Source of the DNA: Acidobacteriaceae bacterium
GTDB lineage: Bacteria; Acidobacteriota; Terriglobia; Terriglobales; Acidobacteriaceae
DNA: 64,000 nt
Assembly (NCBI GenBank): GCA_003156805.1
Contig: PMHV01000059.1
Coordinates: 121,983 to 185,982, forward strand
Direction of reading: 5' to 3'
The position numbers and the translations under genes are program-made. The notes below the pieces were generated by a model. That model saw only the letters and a program-made list of their open reading frames with translations. It had not been told where the DNA came from and ran no database searches. Shown in pieces: positions 52,012 through 59,392 of this stretch (position 1 is the first letter of the stretch; each line of letters opens with the position of its first letter).

Positions 52012-54238
52012 GCTCGCGACCATCCTGCAGGTGGGGCGCACGTTTGGTGTGCGCGACGGCGCGCTGCGCCTGGGATATGAGTTGCAGCGGGGCAGCGGCG
52101 TGATGTCGCGCCGCATGAGGTCGGTGGAGGGCTGGAGTTCCTGGGAACTGAATCGTATAGCTCCGGGATTTAGCGGAGAAGATCTGCTTGCCGCTCGCCG
52201 CGATGGAACGCGTCCGTTTTTCTTTGCCGACGCGCCGGCCCTTGGGAAAGGCATCCGAGAAATTGTGTGCGCGGACGGAGAGCGCAGCATTATCGAAGAG
52301 GCGAAAAACATTCTTGCAGGCAGTTTGCCGTTTTTTGGAAGGCTGTGGTTTGCCTGCGGTTTTCCGCCGCAATGGTTGCGCAATCCGGCCACGGGGCAGC
52401 AGGTTTCACAGCAACGTCCGTGGACCACGATGCGTTTTGCCTCGCCTGCTTATGGCGACCTGAAATTTATCCTGGAGCCGTCGAGATTCTTGTTTGTTTA
52501 TCCCTTGGTTCGCGCCTACGCTCTCAGCGGCGACGAACAATACGCTGAAGCTTTTTGGATCGCGATTGAAGACTGGGCGCGAAACAGTCCGCCGATGGCC
52601 GGGCCGCTGTGGATATGCGGCCAGGAGTGCTCGTTGCGGATTCTGGCGTGGTCGTTCGGTTTGTATGCATTCATCCACGCGGCCGCTACTTCGGCCGAAA
52701 GAGTGGCTCTGCTGACGCGCATGATTGCAGCACACGTTTGGCGGATTCGAACAACTTTAAGCTATGCCCGCTCGCAGCGCAGCAATCACCTGGTGAGTGA
52801 GGCCGCCGGACTTTGGACCGCGGGCACGCTCTATCCTGAGTTGAAAGGCGCATGCGCGTGGCAGAATCTTGGCGCGCGGCTTTTGCGCGAGGCGGTTCTT
52901 GATCAGATTACGCCGCAGGGCGCGCCGCAGCAGCACTCCTTCAACTATCAGCGAATGGTGCTGCATTTAGTGTTGTGGACGCTGCGGCTGGCCGAGATTC
53001 ATCGCGCCGCGCTCGACCAAGACATCAGTGCCCGCGCGCACGCGGCTCTCGATTTCATGCGCGCTTGCGTGGATCCGGTGAGCGGGCACGCGCCGAAATA
53101 TGGCTCCGACGATGGCAGTTTGATTTTGCCGCTTACGCTTTGCGATTACGGCGATTATCGTCCGCTGCTGCAATTGGGCGCCGCAGTGCTCGGTCGCCCG
53201 GACTTGCCGCCGGGCCCTTGGGATGAGGCTGCGCTCTGGTTGTGCGGCGATCTTGGTCAAGTCCCGCAAGCCAGTAAGAAAAATGAAACGCCGCGAGTTT
53301 CTGCATCGACATCCGTCGAAACGGGCTACCATCGCCTGGGTGATGAAAACTCGTGGGCGCTGATTCGCGCGGGCCGATACGCTCGCCGTCCCGTGCAGGC
53401 GGATCAGTTGCACGTCGACTTGTGGTGGCGCGGCTTCAATGTGGCCCGCGATGCGGGGACGTATCTCTACAACGGCGAGCCGCCATGGAATAACGGATTT
53501 TCGCGCACCCTGGTTCACAACACAATCACAGTGGATGGTCGCGACCAGATGCGGCGCGCCGGCCGGTTTCTCTGGGTTGACTGGGCGCAAGCGTCCGGCG
53601 AGTCGTACTCTTCGGCGAAAGGCATTTGCGCAGACCGTTTCGAGGGCGAGCACGACGGCTATCGGCGTTTCGGCGTGCGGCATCGGCGAATGGTGCAGTG
53701 GCTGGAGGACGCCGGCTGGGTCATCGTGGACGATGTGCTGGGCAATGATGTGCTCGCAGACGATGAACTCGGCGCGGGTGAGCACGAGGTGCGTTTACAC
53801 TGGCTGGCTGCCGATTTGCCGTTCGAAGTTTCTCATTCACCGTTTCAAGTCGTGTTCGCCGCGACGGACGCGGACTTCCGCTGGAGTTTCTTCGCCAGCG
53901 CGCCCGGAAATGCGGCGGTGATTCGAGCGGGAGAGAGTTCTAGTCCGGAAGTCGCGGGCGCCGACGCGAAGTTGTTGGGCTGGGAGTCGCCCACCTATGG
54001 CGAGCTTCGGCCAGCAGTTTCGCTGGTCTATCAGATTCGTGCGCCGTTGCCGGTTCGCCTGGTCAGCGTGATTCTTGCGAACGAGGAATGCCGGGTCGAG
54101 ATCGAAGAAAAAAAGCCGGAAGAGAAAGAATTGATCGTTCGACGCCGTGAGTCCGAAATTTATCGGGTTAATTTTGCCGCGGACAGTCGCTATCGTGCAA
54201 CACCCGGCGGACGGAAAGCCACGGTGCGACAAGGATGA
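52004..54238 (+). CDS. heparinase II/III-family protein
   Basis: 744 residues from the ATG at 52004 (AGGA upstream, 8-bp overlap with the formyltransferase). N-terminal alpha/alpha toroid (I-L-A-G-S-L-P-F-F-G; S-N-H-L-V-S-E-A-A-G-L; Q-H-S-F-N-Y-Q-R-M-V, holding the conserved Asn/His and Tyr regions) and C-terminal beta-sandwich (H-L/A-D-Q-L-H-V-D-L-W-W-R-G, D-A-G-T-Y-L-Y-N, N-T-I-T-V-D-G-R-D-Q). Members in EPS loci are thought to be periplasmic uronate lyases, but no signal peptide is visible here. A 15-bp repeat insertion lies in the beta-sandwich part. Confidence 0.88.
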   Translation: MGKLATILQVGRTFGVRDGALRLGYELQRGSGVMSRRMRSVEGWSSWELNRIAPGFSGEDLLAARRDGTRPFFFADAPALGKGIREIVCADGERSIIEEAKNILAGSLPFFGRLWFACGFPPQWLRNPATGQQVSQQRPWTTMRFASPAYGDLKFILEPSRFLFVYPLVRAYALSGDEQYAEAFWIAIEDWARNSPPMAGPLWICGQECSLRILAWSFGLYAFIHAAATSAERVALLTRMIAAHVWRIRTTLSYARSQRSNHLVSEAAGLWTAGTLYPELKGACAWQNLGARLLREAVLDQITPQGAPQQHSFNYQRMVLHLVLWTLRLAEIHRAALDQDISARAHAALDFMRACVDPVSGHAPKYGSDDGSLILPLTLCDYGDYRPLLQLGAAVLGRPDLPPGPWDEAALWLCGDLGQVPQASKKNETPRVSASTSVETGYHRLGDENSWALIRAGRYARRPVQADQLHVDLWWRGFNVARDAGTYLYNGEPPWNNGFSRTLVHNTITVDGRDQMRRAGRFLWVDWAQASGESYSSAKGICADRFEGEHDGYRRFGVRHRRMVQWLEDAGWVIVDDVLGNDVLADDELGAGEHEVRLHWLAADLPFEVSHSPFQVVFAATDADFRWSFFASAPGNAAVIRAGESSSPEVAGADAKLLGWESPTYGELRPAVSLVYQIRAPLPVRLVSVILANEECRVEIEEKKPEEKELIVRRRESEIYRVNFAADSRYRATPGGRKATVRQG
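53732..53776 (+). repeat. 15-bp tandem repeat inside the heparinase-like gene
   Basis: GATGTGCTGGGCAAT, GATGTGCTCGCAGAC and GATGAACTCGGCGCG are tandem 15-bp units. They encode D-V-L-G-N, D-V-L-A-D and D-E-L-G-A in a loop between beta strands (after G-W-V-I-V-D). The middle unit matches a unit in the GT4 gene at 57274-57288 at 13 of 15 bases. Confidence 0.88.
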
Positions 54239-56580
54239 AGCAGGTTCTGCAGGACGCTCGCACGGGCGAGATCGAAGTCGCCGAAGTTCCCTCGCCAAGA
54301 TTGCTGGCGGGATGCGTTTTAGTGCGCACGGCCGCGTCTCTGGTTTCCGCGGGCACGGAGCGCGCGTCTTCCGAGTTTGCGCGGAAGAATCTGTTGCAAA
54401 AAGCAAAAGTGCGGCCCGACCTGGTCCGCGAGGTTCTCAACAAGATCAGCCGCGACGGTTTGCTGGCAACGATGTCAGCGGTTCGCACGCGTCTCGATCA
54501 GCCCGGCGTTTTGGGATACAGCAGCGCCGGAACGGTGGTCGCGGTGGGCGAGGGAATCGCCGATATTCAGGTGGGCGATCGAGTGTCGTGCGCCGGCACC
54601 GGCCATGCCGTACATGCGGAATTCGCCTGTGTTCCGCGCCTGCTGGCCGCGCGCATTCCGGCGGACTCGGTCAGTTTTGACGAAGCCGCATTTGCCACCG
54701 TTGGGGCCGTGGCGCTGCACGGCGTGCGCACCGCGGACGTCAAATTGGGCGACGTGGTTGCCGTGATCGGCCTGGGTTTGCTGGGTCAGTTGACGGTGCA
54801 GATTCTGAAGGCGGCTGGCTGTTGCGTGCTGGGCATGGACATTTCAGCCGAGCGCGCGCAGCTTGCGGCGCGCCTGGGCGCAGATGCTGTGAGCAGCTCA
54901 GCCTCTGGCTTTCTCGATTTATGCATGAGTCATTCTGCCGGGCATGGAGCTGACGCAGTCCTCATCACGGCGCAAACGGCCAATAACGATCCCGTGAATC
55001 TTGCCGCGGAAGTCGCTCGCGATCGCGCCGTGGTGGCTGCTGTGGGAACGATCGGCATGGATCTGCCGCGAAGATTCTTCTACCAGAAAGAACTAGACTT
55101 CCGCGTGTCCCGCTCCTATGGCCCCGGCCGTTATGATTCGGCCTACGAGCAGAAGGGAATTGATTATCCCATTGGCTATGTGCGCTGGACTGAAACGCGC
55201 AACATGGCAGCCTTTCTGAAGCTTCTCGCCGATCGCAAGCTCGATCTTCTTTCTCTGGTGACACATCGTTTTCCCGTCGATCGATCGCCCTCCGCATATG
55301 ACCTGATCGCCGGCAACGGCCATGAAGCGTTTCTCGGAGTGTTGATTACTTATCCGCAGCCAGCCGAACCAGCCCGAGCCGAACCAGCCCGAGCCGAACC
55401 AGCCCAGACCGAGCAATCCCAAGCCGGGCAAACTCAGGCCGGGCACGTTCATGGCGAAGAAGCCCGGCGACTAACCACGACAGGCTCTAACCTTGCCGGT
55501 ATTGATGTCGTCGGCGCAGCGACGAATTCGATTCGCATCGGTTTGCTCGGTGCAGGAAGCTTCGCCGTGGGCACGCTTCTCCCTGTGATCAAACAGCTTG
55601 GCGGTGTAGAGATGCGGACGGTCTGCGCCGCAAACGGCTCCCATGCGCGTCATGCAGCCTTAAAGTTCGGATTTCGTTCGCGCACCACCGATGAAGAAGA
55701 GATTTTTCGCGATTCCTCCGTGAACACGGTCGTGATTGCGACGCGGCATCATTTGCACGCTGCGCAGGTGATTGCCGCCATCCGTGCCGGCAAGCATGTG
55801 TACTGCGAAAAGCCGTTGTGCCTCAACGAATCGGAGTTGAGCAGGATTGCCGCCGCTCTCCATCCCCGAGTTGCGCTCGATCACCCGACTCGCACCCGGC
55901 GTCTTCTCATGGTCGGTTTCAATCGCCGCTTCGCTCCGCTGGCAGTGCGGATGAAAAGTTTCTTGAGCGAAGCCAACGAGCCGTTGGCGCTGCACTATCG
56001 CGTGAACGCTGGCTGGCTTCCAGCCGATCACTGGCTCAACGATCCCGAGCAGGGCGGAGGACGCATCCTCGGCGAGGTTTGCCACTTTGTGGACTTCCTG
56101 ACCTTCCTGACAGGATCGTCGCCAGTTGAAGTGCAAACTCGCAGCCTGGCCAATCCGGGGAAATATAGCAACGACAACGTGATGTGCTCGCTGCGCTTTG
56201 CCGACGGTTCGCAAGGCACAATCAGCTACCTGGCGAACGGCGATAAATCTTATTCGAAAGAACGAGTCGAAGTTTTCGGCGGCGGCGGCATTGCCGTGCT
56301 GGAAGATTTTCGCCGGCTCGAACTCGTTCGCCATGGGAAGAAGCGCACACTCCGATCGCACTTCCGCCCCGACAAGGGTCATCGCCGCGAATGGCAGGCG
56401 TTCGTCGCTGCGATCCAGACCGGAGCAGAGTCGCCCATTCCATTCCGCGAAATTGTCACTACCATGTTGGCGACGTTTGCCTTGCAAGAGTCACGATGCT
56501 TGGGGCAGCCGGTTACAGTTCGAGCACGCCAGGCAGATGAGCGTTCTTCGGGAATCACAGATTTTGATCGCGCTTCCTGA
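54235..56580 (+). CDS. bi-domain oxidoreductase: MDR dehydrogenase + GFO/IDH/MocA
   Basis: 781 residues, ATG overlapping the previous TGA by 4 bp. Residues 1-~372: medium-chain dehydrogenase/reductase with V-A-V-I-G-L-G-L-L-G-Q-L; no G-H-E zinc motif is evident. Residues ~377-425: repeat linker. Residues ~430-770: GFO/IDH/MocA domain with I-R-I-G-L-L-G-A-G-S-F-A, the E-K-P motif (Y-C-E-K-P-L-C) and G-G-R-I-L-G-E-V-C-H-F. This fusion recurs in polysaccharide loci next to heparinase-like genes and is thought to oxidise/reduce a nucleotide sugar or its intermediate. The exact substrate is unknown. Confidence 0.9.
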   Translation: MKQVLQDARTGEIEVAEVPSPRLLAGCVLVRTAASLVSAGTERASSEFARKNLLQKAKVRPDLVREVLNKISRDGLLATMSAVRTRLDQPGVLGYSSAGTVVAVGEGIADIQVGDRVSCAGTGHAVHAEFACVPRLLAARIPADSVSFDEAAFATVGAVALHGVRTADVKLGDVVAVIGLGLLGQLTVQILKAAGCCVLGMDISAERAQLAARLGADAVSSSASGFLDLCMSHSAGHGADAVLITAQTANNDPVNLAAEVARDRAVVAAVGTIGMDLPRRFFYQKELDFRVSRSYGPGRYDSAYEQKGIDYPIGYVRWTETRNMAAFLKLLADRKLDLLSLVTHRFPVDRSPSAYDLIAGNGHEAFLGVLITYPQPAEPARAEPARAEPAQTEQSQAGQTQAGHVHGEEARRLTTTGSNLAGIDVVGAATNSIRIGLLGAGSFAVGTLLPVIKQLGGVEMRTVCAANGSHARHAALKFGFRSRTTDEEEIFRDSSVNTVVIATRHHLHAAQVIAAIRAGKHVYCEKPLCLNESELSRIAAALHPRVALDHPTRTRRLLMVGFNRRFAPLAVRMKSFLSEANEPLALHYRVNAGWLPADHWLNDPEQGGGRILGEVCHFVDFLTFLTGSSPVEVQTRSLANPGKYSNDNVMCSLRFADGSQGTISYLANGDKSYSKERVEVFGGGGIAVLEDFRRLELVRHGKKRTLRSHFRPDKGHRREWQAFVAAIQTGAESPIPFREIVTTMLATFALQESRCLGQPVTVRARQADERSSGITDFDRAS
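55363..55452 (+). repeat. six-unit 15-bp repeat in the linker of the bi-domain oxidoreductase
   Basis: GCCGAACCAGCCCGA is repeated exactly at 55363-55377 and 55378-55392 and nearly at 55393-55407. Three decayed units follow (55408-55452). They encode A-E-P-A-R/Q pentapeptides, then T-E-Q-S-Q and A-G-Q-T-Q. The block sits exactly between the two enzyme domains. Confidence 0.95.
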
Positions 56581-56598
56581 CCAGCGATTCGCTTTCTC

Positions 56599-57936
56599 AT
56601 GAAGATTCTTTACGTCTCGCAATACTTTCCTCCGGAGATGGGAGCGCCGGCAGCGCGGGCGGCCGAATTGTCGCGGCATTGGGCCAGCGAGGGCCACGAG
56701 GTGACTGTGCTCACCGGGTTTCCCAACCATCCTGCCGGCATCGTGCCGCCGGAGTATCGCCACAAACTGCGGCGGCTGGTGATGCGCGAGCGCGTGCACA
56801 GTGTGGACGTCTTTCGCACCTGGCTCCTGCCGTTTCCTAACCGGAAGACCTACGAGCGCATGCTGAACTACGGCACGTTTTGCGCTTCAGCGGCCGTTAC
56901 AGGACTCTTTCTCCGCCGGCCGGACGTTGTGATTGCCACCTCGCCGCAATTGCTGGTTGGGCTTTCCGGTTGGTGGCTGGCGCGCTCGAAGCGCGTGCCT
57001 TTTGTTTTCGAGGTGCGCGATCTGTGGCCTGAATCCCTGGCTGCCGTGGGCGTGAGAAAGGACCATTCGCTCTTGTACTGGTCGCTCGGCAAGATTGCGG
57101 ACTTTCTCTATCGCCATTCCCGCCGCGTGGTGGTGGTCACACCCGCCTTTGCCGACTATCTGGTGAAGCACTGGAACGTAGCGCCCGAGAAAATCTCCGT
57201 GATCGAGAACGGGGTTGAAACTGATTTCTTTTCTCCGCAGCTGCACGATGGTCCGAGAAACGATGTTCTCACAGATGTTCTCGCAAACGATGTTCCCGGA
57301 GATGTTCCCAGAAGCGACGGCCTCAGAAGGGAACTGGGCGGGGAAGGCAAGTTCGTCGTCTCCTACATCGGCACCATAGGAATGGCGCAGGGGTTGGAAA
57401 TGATCGTCGATGCCGCTGCACGCCTGCAGAGTACGAATCCTGAGATTGTCTTCTGGATTGTCGGAGAAGGTGCGCAAAAAGATCACATTGCAGCTCTGCT
57501 CCAGAGCCGCGGCCTCAGCAATCTGAGAACGATCGCCCAGCAGCCGCGGCAGCAGATTCCGGCCTACATCGCCGCGTCGGATGTTTGCCTGGTCCTGCTC
57601 AAGAAAACCGAACTGTTCAAAACGGTCATTCCCACCAAGATGTTGGAGTTCATGTCTTGCGCGAGGCCGGTGATTCTTGGCGTCGAGGGCCAGGCCCGGA
57701 AGATTTTGCAGGAAGCCGATTGCGGACTCGCGATCGAACCTGAGAGTTCTGACGCCCTGGCGGATGCGATTCTCCGCCTGGCTGCCAGCCCGGAGTTAGC
57801 TCAGAAACTTGGGAAGAATGGCCGGGAATACGTGGTGCGCAAACTCTCTCGCCGACAAACGGCGGAAGATTACACGCAGATGTTGGAGGAGTTGTTGAAT
57901 CTGCCCCGGCGGGGTCGTTCGGCAGCCGCAGCCTGA
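56599..57936 (+). CDS. glycosyltransferase, GT4 family (WbuB-like)
   Basis: 445 residues. N-terminal I-L-Y-V-S-Q-Y-F-P-P-E-M-G-A-P-A-A-R, V-L-T-G-F-P-N-H-P and F-E-V-R-D-L-W-P-E-S are the signature of WbuB/L-fucosamine-transferase-type enzymes. C-terminal lobe: V-S-Y-I-G-T-I-G-M-A-Q-G-L, I-V-G-E-G-A, V-I-P-T-K-M-L-E-F-M-S-C-A-R-P-V. A repeat-encoded insertion of ~22 residues lies between the lobes. No good ribosome site precedes the ATG at 56599, which lies 18 bp after the oxidoreductase stop. Last gene of the operon, meeting the - strand Wza gene tail to tail. Confidence 0.9.
   Translation: MKILYVSQYFPPEMGAPAARAAELSRHWASEGHEVTVLTGFPNHPAGIVPPEYRHKLRRLVMRERVHSVDVFRTWLLPFPNRKTYERMLNYGTFCASAAVTGLFLRRPDVVIATSPQLLVGLSGWWLARSKRVPFVFEVRDLWPESLAAVGVRKDHSLLYWSLGKIADFLYRHSRRVVVVTPAFADYLVKHWNVAPEKISVIENGVETDFFSPQLHDGPRNDVLTDVLANDVPGDVPRSDGLRRELGGEGKFVVSYIGTIGMAQGLEMIVDAAARLQSTNPEIVFWIVGEGAQKDHIAALLQSRGLSNLRTIAQQPRQQIPAYIAASDVCLVLLKKTELFKTVIPTKMLEFMSCARPVILGVEGQARKILQEADCGLAIEPESSDALADAILRLAASPELAQKLGKNGREYVVRKLSRRQTAEDYTQMLEELLNLPRRGRSAAAA
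57247..57312 (+). repeat. mixed 15/12-bp tandem repeat inside the GT4 gene
   Basis: Units of 15, 12, 15, 12 and 12 bp, each starting GATG(G/T)TC, for example GATGTTCTCGCAAAC (57274-57288). They encode D-V-L/P-x-(x) repeats in the loop between the two Rossmann lobes, after E-N-G-V-E-T-D-F-F-S-P. All unit lengths are multiples of three. Confidence 0.88.
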
Positions 57937-57950
57937 AGAGTCTTTCTATC

Positions 57951-57982
57951 GGTTAAGGGTGCGCGCGGTTAAGGGTGTGCGG
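57951..57982. repeat. 16-bp tandem duplication between convergent genes
   Basis: GGTTAAGGGTGCGCGC and GGTTAAGGGTGTGCGG lie head to tail. The second copy contains the stop of the - strand Wza-type gene. No terminator hairpin is visible between the two converging genes. Confidence 0.8.
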
Positions 57983-59105
57983 CGTATACGCCTACTGCTG
58001 TTGCCATGGCCGTGGCAGCGTCAAAACCTTTTCCTGCCGCCACGCGAACTCCGCTGACCGGCACAAAAAGAATATCGTCGGCTTGCAAAACTACGTCCGG
58101 AGCCTTCGCTTCCAGCATCTTTTTCAGCGGCACGCGAGTCTCGGTCATTCCGCCTGGACCCTTGTGAATGATGCGAACGCCGCTCATCTTTGCCGTGTGA
58201 TTCGTTCCGCCCGCCAGCGCAATCGCCTGCAGCACCGTCAATGTGCCGTTATCCACGAGCAGGCCGCTGGGACGGCCCACGTCTCCCACCACATAAATCA
58301 CCGGCGCGCGCGGCACCGTGATCGTGTCTCCCGGAACTATCTCAATGTTATCCTGCAGATCGTCAGCCAGATTCCTCGGCAAAATCAACGTGATCGCTTG
58401 CGGCTGATTACGCCGGATGACGCTCACTTTTCTCGCGGCTGCAGCCGTGAAACCTCCCGCCGTCGAGATCAGATCGTACAACCGGTGGTCCCCCAGATCG
58501 GGGTAGATGCCGGGCCGGCCCACTTCTCCGAGGATGGTCACGCCCTGGGAAGCGGACTCGTCGCTGAAAATCGTGACGTGAGGACTGCGCACGAACCCGC
58601 CATCGGCCAGCCGTTTCTCGATCATCGCCTGTGCTTCTTCCACCGTCAGACCGCCGACGTGCACGTAGTCGATCAACGGCAGGTACACATCCCCGGAATT
58701 CCCCACTCTTGCCTTGGTGCTCAATTCCGGTACGTTGTAGACGCTGATTTCGAGAAGATCGCCGGGCCCCAGCCTTAGCAACGACGCGTCGTCATGATCG
58801 GTCGTAGCATGATCGGTCGTAGAAGCATCGGCCTTGGAATGGTCTGCCGTAGACGAAACTCCCGCAGGAACGCTGGTAACTGTCTGGGAAGCATCGGCAT
58901 CCCGGGGCGTGGTTCCGGTGGCTTGGGAGACTGGTTGAGCCGGTGGCCATGCGGAAGTGGCCGTCTGGGCGGGAGACGTGGGCTCCTGCTGCGCCCGCGC
59001 GCTGAAATTCGAGCTCACTACAAAAACCAAAACTGCCGCAATCAGGCTGCCGCGGCGGGCGAGATCGAATCTGCCGGACACCGTTCCCAGGCCCTTGTTG
59101 TGCAT
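57969..59105 (-). CDS. Wza-type polysaccharide export protein
   Basis: 378 residues from the ATG at 59105; an upstream ATG at 59186 would add 27 residues and bury the signal peptide. Signal segment R-R-G-S-L-I-A-A-V-L-V-F-V-V-S-S then A-R-A-Q; no lipobox Cys, unlike E. coli Wza. A Ser/Thr/Ala-rich spacer with the 15-bp repeats follows, then the poly-export domain (L-G-P-G-D-L-L-E-I-S-V-Y-N-V-P-E-L) and two SLBB-like units (V-T-I-L-G-E-V-G-R-P-G-I-Y; I-Y-V-V-G-D-V-G-R-P-S-G). Forms the outer-membrane or periplasmic export channel for the EPS. Only long gene on the - strand. Confidence 0.9.
   Translation of the reverse strand: MHNKGLGTVSGRFDLARRGSLIAAVLVFVVSSNFSARAQQEPTSPAQTATSAWPPAQPVSQATGTTPRDADASQTVTSVPAGVSSTADHSKADASTTDHATTDHDDASLLRLGPGDLLEISVYNVPELSTKARVGNSGDVYLPLIDYVHVGGLTVEEAQAMIEKRLADGGFVRSPHVTIFSDESASQGVTILGEVGRPGIYPDLGDHRLYDLISTAGGFTAAAARKVSVIRRNQPQAITLILPRNLADDLQDNIEIVPGDTITVPRAPVIYVVGDVGRPSGLLVDNGTLTVLQAIALAGGTNHTAKMSGVRIIHKGPGGMTETRVPLKKMLEAKAPDVVLQADDILFVPVSGVRVAAGKGFDAATAMATAVGVYAAHP
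58793..58852 (-). repeat. four-unit 15-bp repeat in the Wza-type gene
   Basis: CATGATCGGTCGTAG is perfectly duplicated (58793-58807, 58808-58822), followed by two diverged units. On the coding (-) strand it encodes the A-D-[HA]-S/x-[KT] theme of the disordered spacer after the signal peptide. The core CATGATCG recurs in the repeats at 59297 and 63552. Confidence 0.93.
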
Positions 59106-59206
59106 GAAGGATTCGTTCCGCAGTGTAGCACACATCCATTTGCAACCTGGCAGCAAAGCGGAATCGCTTCGCCCGGCGTTTTCCACAGATTTTGCGCGAA
59201 CGGGAA

Positions 59207-59235
59207 TTGAAAAGCGTCCTTCCGCCCTGTTAGAT
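59207..59235 (+). promoter_or_regulatory. weak candidate promoter for the WecA/MraY-like gene
   Basis: TTGAAA (59207-59212), 17-bp spacer, TTAGAT (59230-59235). It lies in the 287-bp divergent gap between the Wza-type gene and the transferase gene. The -10 is poor, so this is only a suggestion. Confidence 0.25.
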
Positions 59236-59296
59236 TTCCTGCACTCTCAAACGCAGACGGAACCTTGTAACGTACTTTCGGCAATCGACGCATGCT

Positions 59297-59356
59297 GCCA
59301 TGATCGCATTAACATGATCGGGCTAGCGTGATCGGCGCCAGAGTGATTGTGCGGGG
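59297..59356. repeat. four-unit 15-bp repeat in the divergent intergenic region
   Basis: GCCATGATCGCATTA, ACATGATCGGGCTAG, CGTGATCGGCGCCAG and AGTGATTGTGCGGGG follow each other exactly every 15 bp (theme x-[AG]TGATCGG). It is non-coding, 36 bp before the TTG start of the next gene, so the period is not simply a result of codon selection. Confidence 0.88.
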
Positions 59357-59392
59357 CGTCCATTTACCTGTGGTTGCCCTCAAGGGGGACAG

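Noticed and set aside
55363-55452. CRISPR array suggested by regular repeats here and at other repeat blocks
   Set aside because: Units of 15 bp are directly abutting, without spacers, are in frame inside genes, and no cas gene is present.
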